A DNA stretch of 64,000 nucleotides from Acidobacteriota bacterium (GCA_017304135.1 JAFLBB010000006.1:1-64000); one strand, 5' to 3'; numbered from the stretch's first letter, positions 16,267 to 26,057 are shown. The notes: generated by a model from the letters alone, not told the origin. Program-made: numbers and translations.

Positions 16267-17808
16267 TTACATCACCGGACCGATCCGCCACGGCACGAAC
16301 TCTTTGTGGCCGAGCTTCTCCGCTTTGGTGCGTTCGCCGGAAGCGACGCGGAGGACCATCTCGAAGATCTCGCGGCCGATCTCCTCGACCGTGGCTTCGC
16401 CGTCGGCAATGCGGCCGGCGTTGATGTCCATGTTGTCGAGCATGCGTTGGTAGGTGCGGGTGTTGGTGGCGACCTTGATGACGGGGACGGTGGGGAAGCC
16501 GATGGCCGAGCCGCGGCCGGTGGTGAAGCAGATGAGGTTGCTGCCGCCTGAGGCGAGACCGGTGAGCGAGACAGGGTCGTAGCCGGGCGTGTTCATGAAG
16601 TTGAAGCCGGCGGTCTTGATCCGCTCGGCGTAATCGATGACGTCCATGAGAGGCGTGGTGCCGGCTTTGGCGGCGGCGCCGAGAGACTTTTCGAGGATGT
16701 TGGTAAGGCCGCCTTCCTTGTTGCCGGGCGAGGGATTGTCGTCGAAGCTGCCGCCGAAACGGACGAGGTACTTCTTGTAGTTGGCGATCATCTCAAGCAT
16801 CTTCTCGGCGACGGCGCGGTTGCGGGCGCGCTTGACCAGGAGATGCTCAGCGCCGAAGCACTCGGTGGTTTCGGCGAGGATGGCGGCGGCGGCTTGGGCG
16901 GCGAGGAGGTCGCAGCAGAAGCCGAGGGCAGGGTTGGCGGTGATGCCGGAGAAGGAGTCGGAACCGCCGCAGTTGAGACCGAGGGCGACGTGGGAAGCAG
17001 GCACTTCGACGCGCTTTTCGGCGGCGGCCATTTCGATGAATGTGCCGATGGCCTTGCGGGCGGCCTCGATGGTGCCGGTGGTGCCGCCGGAATCCTGCAG
17101 CGTCATGCCGACGAGGTGGTCAGGCGTGCGCGGAGCGTTGGGTCCGAGGTAGTGAGTGATCTGGTTCACTTCGCAGCCGAGGCCGAGGATGATGGCCGAG
17201 CTGACGTTGGGGTGGTCGAGGACTCCGATGAGAGTGCGCTGCAGTTGTTCGGTGTCGGGCCCGATGGAATGGCCGCAGCCTTCGCCGTGCGGGAAGGCGA
17301 TGATCCCGTCGACGTTGCTGGGAAGGATCTCGCGCGAGTAGCTCTGGGCGATGAGTTCGGCGGTGTGGGCGGCGCAGTTGGAGGCGGCGACGACGGCGAT
17401 GTAGTTGCGCGTGCCGACACGGCCATCGTCGCGCTTGTAGCCGAGGAAGGTGCGCGGGTTGGCGGGGGCGGTGTGGAGCGCGATTTCGCCGGTGGGGAAT
17501 TCGTAGTCGAAGTGCAGCTCCTCGAAGGCAACGTTGTGGACGTGGACGTGTTCGCCGGGCTGGATGGCGACACGGGCACGGCCGATCACCTGGCCGTAGC
17601 GGCGAATGGCCTCATCGGCGGCGATGGGCTTGAGGCAAACCTTGTGGCCCATGGGCACGGCGGTGCGGCAGGTGACCTCGATGCCTCCCACGCTCACCAA
17701 CTGGCCTTCGGGCAGCGGAACGCGGGCGATGGCTACGTTATCGGAGGCGTGTAATTGGATCGCCGCTTTGTCCGCGGTGGGTGGCAGCGATATATCGACT
17801 AAACTCAT
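16267..17808 (-). CDS. Altronate dehydratase family protein (UxaA-type, SAF domain plus catalytic domain)
   Basis: 513 residues, the length of fused UxaA/GarD enzymes that dehydrate altronate or galactarate in hexuronate breakdown. The N-terminal SAF domain (about 15-95) reads DNVAIARVPL and VPMGHKVCLKPI. The catalytic part contains FLGYKRDDGRVGTRNYIAV, FPHGEGCGHS, LGLGCEVNQI, LGLNCGGSDSFSGITANPALG and the late FTTGRGSAIGFPTVPVIKVATN. These hold the metal-binding residues. The ATG at 17808 is supported by GAAGGAG 7 bases upstream. It heads the long minus-strand run that ends near 10.7 kb. Confidence 0.93.
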   Translation of the reverse strand: MSLVDISLPPTADKAAIQLHASDNVAIARVPLPEGQLVSVGGIEVTCRTAVPMGHKVCLKPIAADEAIRRYGQVIGRARVAIQPGEHVHVHNVAFEELHFDYEFPTGEIALHTAPANPRTFLGYKRDDGRVGTRNYIAVVAASNCAAHTAELIAQSYSREILPSNVDGIIAFPHGEGCGHSIGPDTEQLQRTLIGVLDHPNVSSAIILGLGCEVNQITHYLGPNAPRTPDHLVGMTLQDSGGTTGTIEAARKAIGTFIEMAAAEKRVEVPASHVALGLNCGGSDSFSGITANPALGFCCDLLAAQAAAAILAETTECFGAEHLLVKRARNRAVAEKMLEMIANYKKYLVRFGGSFDDNPSPGNKEGGLTNILEKSLGAAAKAGTTPLMDVIDYAERIKTAGFNFMNTPGYDPVSLTGLASGGSNLICFTTGRGSAIGFPTVPVIKVATNTRTYQRMLDNMDINAGRIADGEATVEEIGREIFEMVLRVASGERTKAEKLGHKEFVPWRIGPVM

Positions 17809-17866
17809 CCTGTCTCCTTCATGCTGATGGACGCGAGAGCTTCTCAACGCGCCGGCTGTCGCGATG

Positions 17867-18445
17867 CTACCGCAGCAGCGTGGTTTCGGTAATGTCTTCT
17901 CCGTAGTGGACGCGGAACTTGTTGCCGGCGGCGTGGACCCAGAAGCCGGAGTCGTCCTTGGGAACTGGGATGTCTTCGATGCGGGCGACATCGACGAATT
18001 TGCCGGGGGCGAGGCCTTTCAGGATCATGCCGATGTGGACGTGGGCGTGGCACTGGGTGCGGACGCGCCAACTGTTATAGGCAAAGCCCCAGTCGTCGCC
18101 GAAAAGCTCACGGCCTTTTTCGATGGCGGCTTTGAAGAGAGCGATCTGCTCAGCGCGCGGCAGTTCCTGGAGGGCGTGCGGACCCTTGTGGTGGCGGCGC
18201 GGGAGGGCGAGCCAGCGATTGGGTTTGCGTGGGCTGATGTCCTTGAGCAGGAAGATGGCCTTGTCGTCGCCGTGCTTTTCGGCTTCGTTACAAAGCGAGC
18301 ATTCGCGCGGTTTCATCGATTCGGCGTCGGCCGGATCGCAGGCGCAATTGGAGACATCAGCACGCGCCGAAATGGCGGTGAGGGAGAGGGCGGCACACGC
18401 CACCGCTAGAATAGAGAGGTTGCTCTTGCGTCTTGTCACGTTCAT
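17867..18445 (-). CDS. Secreted HIT-like (histidine triad) domain protein
   Basis: 192 residues with an N-terminal signal peptide (about 1-29). A cysteine-rich stretch follows (CACDPADAESMKPRECSLC). The C-terminal half holds QCHAHVHIGMILKGL, a histidine-triad motif as in HIT hydrolases and CDP-diacylglycerol pyrophosphatase-like proteins. A nucleotide or phosphodiester hydrolase role in the periplasm is inferred. Its start overlaps, head to head, the probable start of the GT39 gene on the other strand, so one of the two starts may be slightly misplaced. Confidence 0.8.
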   Translation of the reverse strand: MNVTRRKSNLSILAVACAALSLTAISARADVSNCACDPADAESMKPRECSLCNEAEKHGDDKAIFLLKDISPRKPNRWLALPRRHHKGPHALQELPRAEQIALFKAAIEKGRELFGDDWGFAYNSWRVRTQCHAHVHIGMILKGLAPGKFVDVARIEDIPVPKDDSGFWVHAAGNKFRVHYGEDITETTLLR

Positions 18446-19826
18446 CGGCCCCGGAATCGCCCTCTATTTTCTCCTATTCCACGGGCTCGCGGATGTGTCG
18501 TTTCTTTCGGCCGATGAACCGAGGTATGCGGCCATCGGGCGGGAGATGGCGCAGAGCGGCGATTGGGTGACGCCGCGGTTGAACGGCGAGGCGTGGTTTG
18601 AGAAGCCTCCGCTGCTCTATTGGATGACGGCGGCGGCGTGGAAGTGGGGGCTGCGCGACGAGTCGGCGGCGCGGTTTCCGGTGGCGCTGGTGAGCGCGGG
18701 GTTCCTGCTTTTCTTTTACTGGTGGCTGCGGCGGGAGTTTGGCCATGGACCGGCATTTCAGTCGGCTTCGATCCTGGCGACGACGGTGGGCTGGGTGGTG
18801 TATTCGAACGTCGCCGTGACCGACATTCCGCTGGCGGTGACGTTTGGCGCGGCGATGCTGCTCGCAATGCCGACGTCGGGCGGGGCGCGGACGCTGCCGT
18901 GGGGGGTGGGCGTGCTGCTGGGGTTGGCGATGCTGGCCAAGGGACTGGTGCCGGCGGTGCTGGCGTTGCCGCTGGTGTACTTTCATCGTGGGCAGTGGCG
19001 GCGGTTGGTGATGATCGGGGTGATTGCGGCGGCGGTAGCGTTGCCGTGGATGTTGCTGGCGACGGCGCGCAACGGCGGGCTGCCGTTCGAAGAGCTGATC
19101 CTGAAGCATCACTTCGCGCGGTTCTTTGGCGGCGAGATTCACCATGAACGGCCGGTGTGGTTCTATGTGCCGGTGCTGCTGGGCGGGTTGTTGCCATGGA
19201 CTCCAGCGCTGGTGGCGCTGCGGCCGAGGGCGCGCGAGGCGATGGGGTGGCAAGATGAGCGGCTGAGGTACTTCGCGGCGTGGGCAGGGTTTGGGTTCGT
19301 TTTCTTTAGCGCTTCGACGAACAAGCTGCCGGGATACTTGCTGCCGATTCTGCCGGCGGTGGCGGCGCTGATCGGGTTGCGGCTGACGTGGACGCGGCCG
19401 TTGCGGGTGGCGGTGGGGGCGATGCTGCCGTTGCTCGTGCTGGGGGCGGCCATGCTGCCCGAGGCGCTGGAGGATGGATTGGGGCGGGCGCCGCTGCGGT
19501 GGGGGAACTTTGCGTGGATGGCCGGGGCGGCGGTTTTGGGTTCGTTTTGTACTCCTGCTGCGGTGGCGGGGCTGGCTCTGTGGGCCAAGCTGACGGTGTA
19601 TCCGGTGCTGGATCAGCACTTAGGGGCGCGGAAGGTGTGGGAGGAGATCCGGCCGAAGGCGGCGGCGACGTGCGTGGAGTGGATTGGGCGGGACTGGCAG
19701 TATGGGCTGGATTATTATGCGGTTCCGAGGCTGCCTTCGTGCACGGAGGAGCCGCGGGAGTGGGAGTTGGTGGGTGAAGGTGGGGCGCGGCCGGGGCTGA
19801 GGAAAAAGTCGGCGTTGCCCGAATGA
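18426..19826 (+). CDS. GT39/ArnT-like membrane glycosyltransferase
   Basis: 466 residues with many membrane segments. After the first helix comes the conserved LSADEPRYAAIGREMAQSGDW, with the acidic pair typical of polyprenyl-phosphate-dependent ArnT and PMT enzymes. RLNGEAWFEKPPLLYWMTA is the second family hallmark. These enzymes transfer sugars from lipid carriers to lipid A or proteins at the periplasmic face. The TTG at 18426 is favoured because GAGAGG lies 6 bases upstream and the first helix starts right after; ATG 18372 is the alternative. The C-terminal domain is short. Confidence 0.88.
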   Translation: MRLVTFIGPGIALYFLLFHGLADVSFLSADEPRYAAIGREMAQSGDWVTPRLNGEAWFEKPPLLYWMTAAAWKWGLRDESAARFPVALVSAGFLLFFYWWLRREFGHGPAFQSASILATTVGWVVYSNVAVTDIPLAVTFGAAMLLAMPTSGGARTLPWGVGVLLGLAMLAKGLVPAVLALPLVYFHRGQWRRLVMIGVIAAAVALPWMLLATARNGGLPFEELILKHHFARFFGGEIHHERPVWFYVPVLLGGLLPWTPALVALRPRAREAMGWQDERLRYFAAWAGFGFVFFSASTNKLPGYLLPILPAVAALIGLRLTWTRPLRVAVGAMLPLLVLGAAMLPEALEDGLGRAPLRWGNFAWMAGAAVLGSFCTPAAVAGLALWAKLTVYPVLDQHLGARKVWEEIRPKAAATCVEWIGRDWQYGLDYYAVPRLPSCTEEPREWELVGEGGARPGLRKKSALPE

Positions 19827-19853
19827 CCCTATTCTTGATATAGTTTGGGGAGT

Positions 19854-22130
19854 ATGAAGGCTTCCAACCCTCAGTGGCGTGATGTGCTGGCCTCGCGGAT
19901 TGCTCCGCACCTGGCGGCGGAGATTGACCGGTTCGACAACGAGGCGGCGCTGAAGAAACAGGGGAAGCTGGAAGACAAGGTGTTTGCCGAGACGCGGTTG
20001 CGGCGCGGGGCCTATGGCCAGCGCTATGACAACGGGCAGCGCTACGACGGCAAGGTGGCGCGGACGCTCACCTATCCTTCGGCGAACACGAAGGGCCCGC
20101 ACACGCTGTGGGATGCACCCGGGATGCAGCGGATCAAGATCCCCTATGGAGGCTTGAACGCGGAGCAGATGGAGGTGTTGGCCGAGCTTGCCGAGGAGTA
20201 CTCGGATGGCATTGCGCACGTCACCACGCGGCAGGATTTTCAACTGCACTTCATCCATATTGAGGACACGCCGACGATCATGCGGCGGCTGGCGGCGGTG
20301 GGCATCACGACGCGTGAGGCGTGCGGGAACACGGTGCGCAACGTGACGGGCTGCCCGATTGCGGGCGTGTGCCGGACGGAGTCATTTGACGTAACGCCCT
20401 ATGCGCACGCGCTGACGCATTTTCTGTTGGGGCATCCGGATTGCCAGGACTTCGGGCGGAAGTTCAAGATCAGCTTTTCGGGGTGCCGTGATGAGGCTTG
20501 CGCGCTGGCGCACATGCACGACCTGGGCGCGCTGGCGGTGATCAAGGAAGTGAATGGCCAGCCGAAGCGAGGCTTTGAGGTGCTGGTGGGCGGCGGGTTG
20601 GGGACGGTGCCGCAGCAGGCGAAGCTGTTGACGGAGTTCCTGCCGGAAGAGGAGCTGCTGCCAACAGCGCAGGCCATTTGCCGCGTGTTTGCGCGGTTGG
20701 GTGAGAAGAAGAACCGCAACACGGCGCGGTTGAAATTTGTCATCCAGAAGATTGGGATCGAAGAGTTCCGGCGGTTGGTGGCCGAAGAGCGGACTGTGCT
20801 GGCGCAGGATGAGCGCTGGACGGCGTTCCTGGCGAATGTGGACGGGGCGGCGGAGCAGGCGGCGAAGCCTTCGGCGCTCCTGCAGATCACCGGCGCGCAC
20901 GATATCGGCTTTGAGCGCTGGCGTTCGACCAACGTCTATGCGCAGCGGCAGGCGGGCTATGTGACGGTGACGGTTTCCCTGCCCCTGGGCGACATCACGG
21001 CGAACCAGTTGCGGAAGCTGGCCGACATCGCGCGGTCGTATGTGCGCGAGACGGTGCGGACGACGGTGGAGCAGAACATGGTGTTGCGCTGGGTAAGCGA
21101 AGCTGACCTGCCGGCGCTGTATGCGGAACTGGCGAGCGTGGGGCTCTCGGAAGCCGGCGCGGGGACGGTTGTCGATGTGGTGGCATGCCCTGGTACGGAT
21201 ACCTGCAAGTTGGGCATTTCGAGTTCGCGCGGACTGGCGGGTGAGTTGCGGTCGCGGTTGGGGGCCAAGCAGTGGGAGTTGGATGAAGCCATTCGCGGGC
21301 TGCACATCAAGGTGTCGGGCTGCTTCAACTCGTGCGGGCAGCATCATGTGGCCGATCTTGGATTCTATGGCGTGAGCCGCAATAAGAACGGCTACACGGT
21401 GCCGCATTTCCAGGTGGTGTTGGGCGGGCAGTGGGAGCGCAACGCGGGCTCTTACGGGCTGGCGATCGGGGCCGTGCCGTCGAAGCGTGTGCCGGATACG
21501 GTGGAGCGGATTGCCGAGCGCTATCTCTCTGAGCGCACACCGGGCGAGAGCTTCCATGCTTACATTGGGCGCATCGGCAAGGCTAAGGCGAAGCTCATGA
21601 TCGAGGATCTGATGACGGTGCCGCCGCATGATGTGGACCCGAGCTTTTATGTGGATTGGGCCGATGCGCGCGAGTACACGACGGGCGATATCGGCGTGGG
21701 CGAATGCGCGGGCGAAGTGGTGAGTCCGATCGAGTTTCAGTTGACGGCGTGCGAACGCGAGGTGTTTGAAGCGCAGTTGGCGCTGGAAGCGAATGAGATC
21801 GCGCGGGCGTCGACGCTAGCCTATGAAGCGATGATGCACGCGGCGGCGGCGCTGCTCTCCTGGCGCGTGTTGCCTTTGGGCGACGGGCCAGACGGCATCG
21901 CCGCGAATTTCAAGACGCAGTTCATCGACACGGAGTTGTTCTGGGATCCGTTCGCGGGGGGGAAGTTCGGCCAGTATTATTTGGCCGCGCATGAGCGGCA
22001 CATGGCGTGGAAGGCGGGCGGCGCGGGGCCGGATCAAGATGCGACGCGGCGGTTGATTGAGGAGTCGCAGCTGGTGATCGAGGCGGCGCACTCCTGCTAC
22101 GCGAAGCTGGCCAGCCAGAAGGCCGCCTAG
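19854..22130 (+). CDS. Ferredoxin-dependent nitrite/sulfite reductase (siroheme, 4Fe-4S)
   Basis: 758 residues, longer than the usual 500-600. Two half-repeats are visible. Repeat one has the siroheme motif TREACGNTVRNVTGCPIAG. Repeat two carries the cluster cysteines in ACPGTDTCKLGISSSRGLA and KVSGCFNSCGQHH. It reduces nitrite to ammonia or sulfite to sulfide by six electrons; sequence alone does not decide which. The C-terminal extension from about 620 is helical, HEPN-like (ANEIARASTLAYEAMMHAA). ATG 19854 has GGGGAG upstream. The small gene that follows after 17 bp likely shares its transcript. Confidence 0.94.
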   Translation: MKASNPQWRDVLASRIAPHLAAEIDRFDNEAALKKQGKLEDKVFAETRLRRGAYGQRYDNGQRYDGKVARTLTYPSANTKGPHTLWDAPGMQRIKIPYGGLNAEQMEVLAELAEEYSDGIAHVTTRQDFQLHFIHIEDTPTIMRRLAAVGITTREACGNTVRNVTGCPIAGVCRTESFDVTPYAHALTHFLLGHPDCQDFGRKFKISFSGCRDEACALAHMHDLGALAVIKEVNGQPKRGFEVLVGGGLGTVPQQAKLLTEFLPEEELLPTAQAICRVFARLGEKKNRNTARLKFVIQKIGIEEFRRLVAEERTVLAQDERWTAFLANVDGAAEQAAKPSALLQITGAHDIGFERWRSTNVYAQRQAGYVTVTVSLPLGDITANQLRKLADIARSYVRETVRTTVEQNMVLRWVSEADLPALYAELASVGLSEAGAGTVVDVVACPGTDTCKLGISSSRGLAGELRSRLGAKQWELDEAIRGLHIKVSGCFNSCGQHHVADLGFYGVSRNKNGYTVPHFQVVLGGQWERNAGSYGLAIGAVPSKRVPDTVERIAERYLSERTPGESFHAYIGRIGKAKAKLMIEDLMTVPPHDVDPSFYVDWADAREYTTGDIGVGECAGEVVSPIEFQLTACEREVFEAQLALEANEIARASTLAYEAMMHAAAALLSWRVLPLGDGPDGIAANFKTQFIDTELFWDPFAGGKFGQYYLAAHERHMAWKAGGAGPDQDATRRLIEESQLVIEAAHSCYAKLASQKAA

Positions 22131-22147
22131 ACCGGGGACGAGGAACC

Positions 22148-22651
22148 ATGCAACATTTCAAGGTCAAATTGTTTGCGACGGCGCAGGACGCTCCAGTGCA
22201 TGAGGCGATTGCGGTGTTTCACCGTTGGATTCAGGAGAGCGCTCTCGATGAGACGCTCATCGATGTGGCCGACTATCTGCATGTGCCGCAGGGTCCGGGG
22301 ATCATCCTGGTGGCGCATGAGGGCATCTATTCGCTGGACACCGAGAACGGGCGGCTGGGACTAACTTACACGCGGCGGACGGCGCTCGACGGTACGGATG
22401 AAGAGCGGCTACGGCAGGCGGTGGAGGCCGTGCGGCGGGTGGCGGAATTATTGGAATCATCGCCTGAATTTCATGGGAAACTGGCATTCGACCGCGGGCA
22501 GTGGGAGGTGGCGGTGAACGACCGTTTGCTGGCCCCGAACACGCCGGAGACCTTTGAGAAGCTACAGCCGGCGCTGGCGGGCGTGTTTCCCGGTAAACAG
22601 TTCGCCCATACGGGCGAGCGGCGGCAGTTGTTGCGGGTGGCGGTGAGCTGA
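22148..22651 (+). CDS. Conserved hypothetical protein linked to the siroheme reductase
   Basis: 167 residues, soluble, no signal peptide. It opens QHFKVKLFATAQDAPVHEAI and includes ADYLHVPQGPGIILVAHEGIYSLD. I know no assigned family. It is placed 17 bp after the nitrite/sulfite reductase with a GAGG site before the ATG, so it is probably co-expressed and may serve the same pathway. That link rests on position only. Confidence 0.83.
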   Translation: MQHFKVKLFATAQDAPVHEAIAVFHRWIQESALDETLIDVADYLHVPQGPGIILVAHEGIYSLDTENGRLGLTYTRRTALDGTDEERLRQAVEAVRRVAELLESSPEFHGKLAFDRGQWEVAVNDRLLAPNTPETFEKLQPALAGVFPGKQFAHTGERRQLLRVAVS

Positions 22652-22747
22652 GCGGCGAGCCTGCCTATTTCTGAATAAATCGCACTTCTTTTCCCTGGTT
22701 TTCTAACTCCGTTCGTGATAGCGTACGGGGCCGGGAGGAGGTGTGCG

Positions 22748-23548
22748 ATGGCACTGGAAATGGAGCCGCGGTCAGCGACTGTGAACAGCGGGGATGCGAT
22801 TGCCTTTGTAGTGAAGGACGGGGGCGCACCCGTGCCGGTGGAGAGTTGGGAACTTTCAGGCGGGGGGACGCTGCGGGATGGTGTGTTCACGGCGCCGAAG
22901 GTGGTGCTGCAGAGCGTCCGATCCGTAGTGACGGCGCGGACAGCGGCGGGAAGCGTTGCGGCGGAGGTGACGACATCGCCGGTGAATCAGTGGATCATGC
23001 TGCTGGCGGCCTATTTCGCGCTGGTGGTGGCGGGCGGCGTGTGGGGCGTGTTCTGGTTGTTCGAACTGACGAAGAACAAGTCAGCGGCGGAGGGTTGGCT
23101 GTTTCTGCTGATGTCGGCGCTGTGCGGCGGGTTGGGGTCGTGCCTGCATGGGATCAACTCGCTGACGGCCTACGTGGGGGCGAAGCAGTTTCAGAGCAGT
23201 TGGTCTCTTTACTACATGGCGCGGCCGTTGGTGGGCGGCATTCTGGGGCCGATGATGTTCCTGGTGTTCCGCTCGAACCTGGTGGGCAACCCGCAACAGG
23301 TGAACATGAACGACTGGCTGGCCGTGGCGGCGTTGACCGGGATCAGCGGGCTCTTCGCCGATAAAGCGGTGGAGAAGTTGAAGCAGGTGGTGGATGTGGT
23401 GTTCAGCGTGCCGAAGGACGAGCGGCCGAACAAGTTGGGAGAAGGCCAGCAGAAGCAGGAGGGGGCGGGCGAGCAGCAGGCACCCGCGCCGGAGGGCGAG
23501 GCGAACGCCGGGACAGAAGAGGTGAAGAAGAAGGGCGCGGGGGCTTGA
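22748..23548 (+). CDS. Membrane protein with N-terminal Ig-like domain, unknown function
   Basis: 266 residues. Residues 1-75 form a beta-rich Ig-like piece (PRSATVNSGDAIAFVVKDGG). At least four membrane helices follow between about 80 and 215. The C-terminus is a charged Gln/Glu/Lys-rich tail. There is no cleavable signal peptide ahead of the Ig-like part, so the topology is unclear. GGGAGGAGG precedes the ATG by 7 bases, an excellent ribosome binding site. I recognise no family. Confidence 0.83.
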   Translation: MALEMEPRSATVNSGDAIAFVVKDGGAPVPVESWELSGGGTLRDGVFTAPKVVLQSVRSVVTARTAAGSVAAEVTTSPVNQWIMLLAAYFALVVAGGVWGVFWLFELTKNKSAAEGWLFLLMSALCGGLGSCLHGINSLTAYVGAKQFQSSWSLYYMARPLVGGILGPMMFLVFRSNLVGNPQQVNMNDWLAVAALTGISGLFADKAVEKLKQVVDVVFSVPKDERPNKLGEGQQKQEGAGEQQAPAPEGEANAGTEEVKKKGAGA

Positions 23549-23575
23549 GGCGCTACTGCGCCAGCCCCGCGCGGC

Positions 23576-24595
23576 TTAGCCGGCCCAGCTGGTGATGAGC
23601 TGTTCCATGGAGTGCGGCACGTCGGCGATTTCGTTGCGGGCGAAGCCGGCGGCGTGGAACATCTCTTCGAATTCGGCGAGGGTGTAGGCGTCGCCTTCAG
23701 CGGTGGAGGCGAGCATCACCATGGCGAAGGAAGCCGAGACGGGGGGCGTGATGCGGTCCTCGTTGGGGACGAACTCGAGCGTCATCACGCGGCCGCCGGG
23801 GGCGAGCGCGGGGAGCAGGCGTTTGAGCAGGGTAATGTTGCGCGCGGGTGAGAAGTGGTGGAGCAGGTTGGGAAGCAGGATGACGTCGTAGGGGCCTTCG
23901 AGATCGACCTCGAAGGCGTCGCCTTCGATGAAGCTGAAGTTGGCGTTGAGTCCGGCGACGGCGACGTGTTCCCGCGTGACGGGGAGAACGCCGGGGAAGT
24001 CGAGCGCGGTGACGTGGGCGGCGGGGTTGGCGCGGACGATGGAGATGCCAAAGGCGCCGTGGCTGGCGGCGATATCGAGGACGCGGCAGGGGTTGAGCGA
24101 GGCCAGTTGCTGGGCCATGTAGACGGACGCGGGCATCATCATGGGCATCATGGCGCGGGCGAAGTCCTTCCACACGGGATCGTCGAAATCGACGGTGCCC
24201 TGGCCGGTGAGCGCGGTGCGGCCGGTGCGGACGGCCTTGGTGGCGTTGCGGAAGCCCGAGGTCAGTTCGTCGTTGAGGAAGAAGAGGCGGACGGCGCCGA
24301 CGTAGGCAGGCGAATGTTCGTTGAGGAAGACGGCGGAGTCGTGGGTGAGGGCGTAGGCAGGATGGGGCGGCAGCGCGGTTTTGGTGAGGAAGCCCTGGAC
24401 GGCGAGGTGGTCACAGAGGATGCGGACGCCTCGGGGGGAAGCGTGGGTGTGGGTGGCGATCGCTTCGGGCGTGATGAAGCCGTCGGCGATGGCGGTGAAG
24501 AGGCCAATGTCGAGGGCGGCGTTGAGCACATAGGCGCGCTGATAGCCGCTGATGGTGTCGAAGAAGAGTCCGGGATTGGGTTCGTTGGCTGGCAT
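23576..24595 (-). CDS. SAM-dependent O-methyltransferase with dimerisation domain
   Basis: 339 residues of the plant-type O-methyltransferase architecture (acetylserotonin O-methyltransferase-like). The N-terminal winged-helix dimerisation domain (about 15-95) is GYQRAYVLNAALDIGLFTAI and SPRGVRILCDHL. The SAM-binding motif I is RVLDIAASHGAFG, with the acidic ribose ligand in HVTALDFP and the later LLPNLLHHF and GGRVMTLEFVPNED. It probably methylates a small hydroxylated metabolite. No biosynthetic genes adjoin it, so the substrate is open. Confidence 0.9.
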   Translation of the reverse strand: MPANEPNPGLFFDTISGYQRAYVLNAALDIGLFTAIADGFITPEAIATHTHASPRGVRILCDHLAVQGFLTKTALPPHPAYALTHDSAVFLNEHSPAYVGAVRLFFLNDELTSGFRNATKAVRTGRTALTGQGTVDFDDPVWKDFARAMMPMMMPASVYMAQQLASLNPCRVLDIAASHGAFGISIVRANPAAHVTALDFPGVLPVTREHVAVAGLNANFSFIEGDAFEVDLEGPYDVILLPNLLHHFSPARNITLLKRLLPALAPGGRVMTLEFVPNEDRITPPVSASFAMVMLASTAEGDAYTLAEFEEMFHAAGFARNEIADVPHSMEQLITSWAG

Positions 24596-24705
24596 GGGTT
24601 CGCTTAGTATACGCGGGAATCAGAGGCCAGGCGGCGCACAGCGAGGTGAGCCGGGCCCCCCGGGCGTGGAGGCCGCCGGCGTTGGTAAGAGTCAGTTGGT
24701 CTGGA

Positions 24706-25941
24706 TCAGTTGATGGTGAGGTAGACGTCTGTGGTGGAGCGGGCGCCGTTGATTTCGATTTCGATCTTGTGGTCGCCGGCGGCCAGTGCAGGGACCTGGA
24801 CGTTGATTTGGTCGAGGCCGGGCGAGGTGCGGCCGGCGAAGGTGAAGGACGCATCGACACCGCCGATGCGCACGCGCAAGGTGGAGAGGGCTTTCAGCGA
24901 GTAAGCGGCGGTGAAGGATTTCAACTCGGGGGCAGTGGGGTCGGTGGCGCCGAAGCCAGTGCCGAAGAGTTGGATGACGTTTCCGGACGAGGCGGCGCGC
25001 AGCGTAACGGCGGAACCATAGAGGCCGGGTTTGCCGGCGAGAGTGCCATCGGCGTGAACGGCGGCGGCGTACCTGCCGTTTTCGGCGTCGAAGCGGAAGA
25101 GGGCAGGCGCTTGTTGGGCCATTTGCGCGGTGATGGCGGGCGAGGTTCCGGCGGCGGTGGTGACCTGCACGGTGACGGGTCCGGCGCTGTCGTCGGAAGC
25201 GGCGAGGACGTTGATCTGCGAAGGGCTGATGTAGGCGAGGGCGGCCTCTTTACCGTTGATCTTGACGCTGGTGCCGTCGAGGGATTTGGGGAGGTTGCCG
25301 TCGACGATCTCGTCGCCGCGCCAGGCGCGGGCTGTGCCGGCGGGGGCGAGGTTTTCGCCAAAGATGGTGATCCAGGCGCCGGGCACGACGCCGGTGGCGT
25401 AAGAGGCGGCGCTGACGACACCGGAGTCAGACTTGATGGCCGGAAGAGCGGTGGCGGCGGAGAGGGTTTGCGAGAGGGTGTAGACATTGGTGTCGTTGCG
25501 CCCGGCGCAGGCGGCGCCGGCGAGGGAAACGGTGACGTCGGCGGCGCTGCCGGTGGGCGGGGTCCAGTCAAAGGTGTAGGTGGTGGAGGAGGAGCGCTGG
25601 TTTACATAGGGCTTGGCGGCTGAGGTATTGACGACGGAGTTACTGCCGGCTGTGAAGGAGCCGGCGGAGGCGGTGAGTTGGAAGCCGTAGCGGCGGTTGG
25701 AATTGGGGTCGGTGATCTTCACCGTCCAGGATTGCTTTTCTCCGGCGCGGTAAGTGGAGCCGGCAGGCAATGTAAGTTCGACTTTACCTCCAGAGGGATT
25801 GAGCGCGACACGGTGACAGGAGGCGCAGGGTGTTCCCGTGCCCGGTTCGCCGGCGTTGCCGTTGGGTACGCGGGAACCATCGGGGTAGGCGAGGAGAGCG
25901 AGGGGGAGGCTGTAGGTGAGAAGGAGTTGAGAAGGTCGCAT
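24706..25941 (-). CDS. Secreted protein with choice-of-anchor V-like (CxxCH) domain and C-terminal TIGR03437 module
   Basis: 411 residues. The signal peptide (MRPSQLLLTYSLPLALLA) is followed by GTPCASCHR, a CxxCH motif typical of choice-of-anchor V domains and able to hold haem c. A Reeler-like beta domain follows (YRAGEKQSWTVKITDPNSNR) up to about 160. The rest is a TIGR03437 module (PGAWITIFGENLAP, LAYISPSQINVLA, DQINVQVPALAAGDH). The function is unknown but extracellular. ATG 25941 lacks an evident ribosome binding site; an upstream in-frame start would put the signal peptide 13 residues in. Confidence 0.85.
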   Translation of the reverse strand: MRPSQLLLTYSLPLALLAYPDGSRVPNGNAGEPGTGTPCASCHRVALNPSGGKVELTLPAGSTYRAGEKQSWTVKITDPNSNRRYGFQLTASAGSFTAGSNSVVNTSAAKPYVNQRSSSTTYTFDWTPPTGSAADVTVSLAGAACAGRNDTNVYTLSQTLSAATALPAIKSDSGVVSAASYATGVVPGAWITIFGENLAPAGTARAWRGDEIVDGNLPKSLDGTSVKINGKEAALAYISPSQINVLAASDDSAGPVTVQVTTAAGTSPAITAQMAQQAPALFRFDAENGRYAAAVHADGTLAGKPGLYGSAVTLRAASSGNVIQLFGTGFGATDPTAPELKSFTAAYSLKALSTLRVRIGGVDASFTFAGRTSPGLDQINVQVPALAAGDHKIEIEINGARSTTDVYLTIN

Positions 25942-26057
25942 AAGGGAACCGGTCTGCAATTCGAGACACGGGCAGGCCATGACGCGTTACAAGAAAGGCG
26001 TGGGAATCGCCGAATGAACCCTGACAACTCCGTACGGTTGTGGGTCCACAGGCCCTT

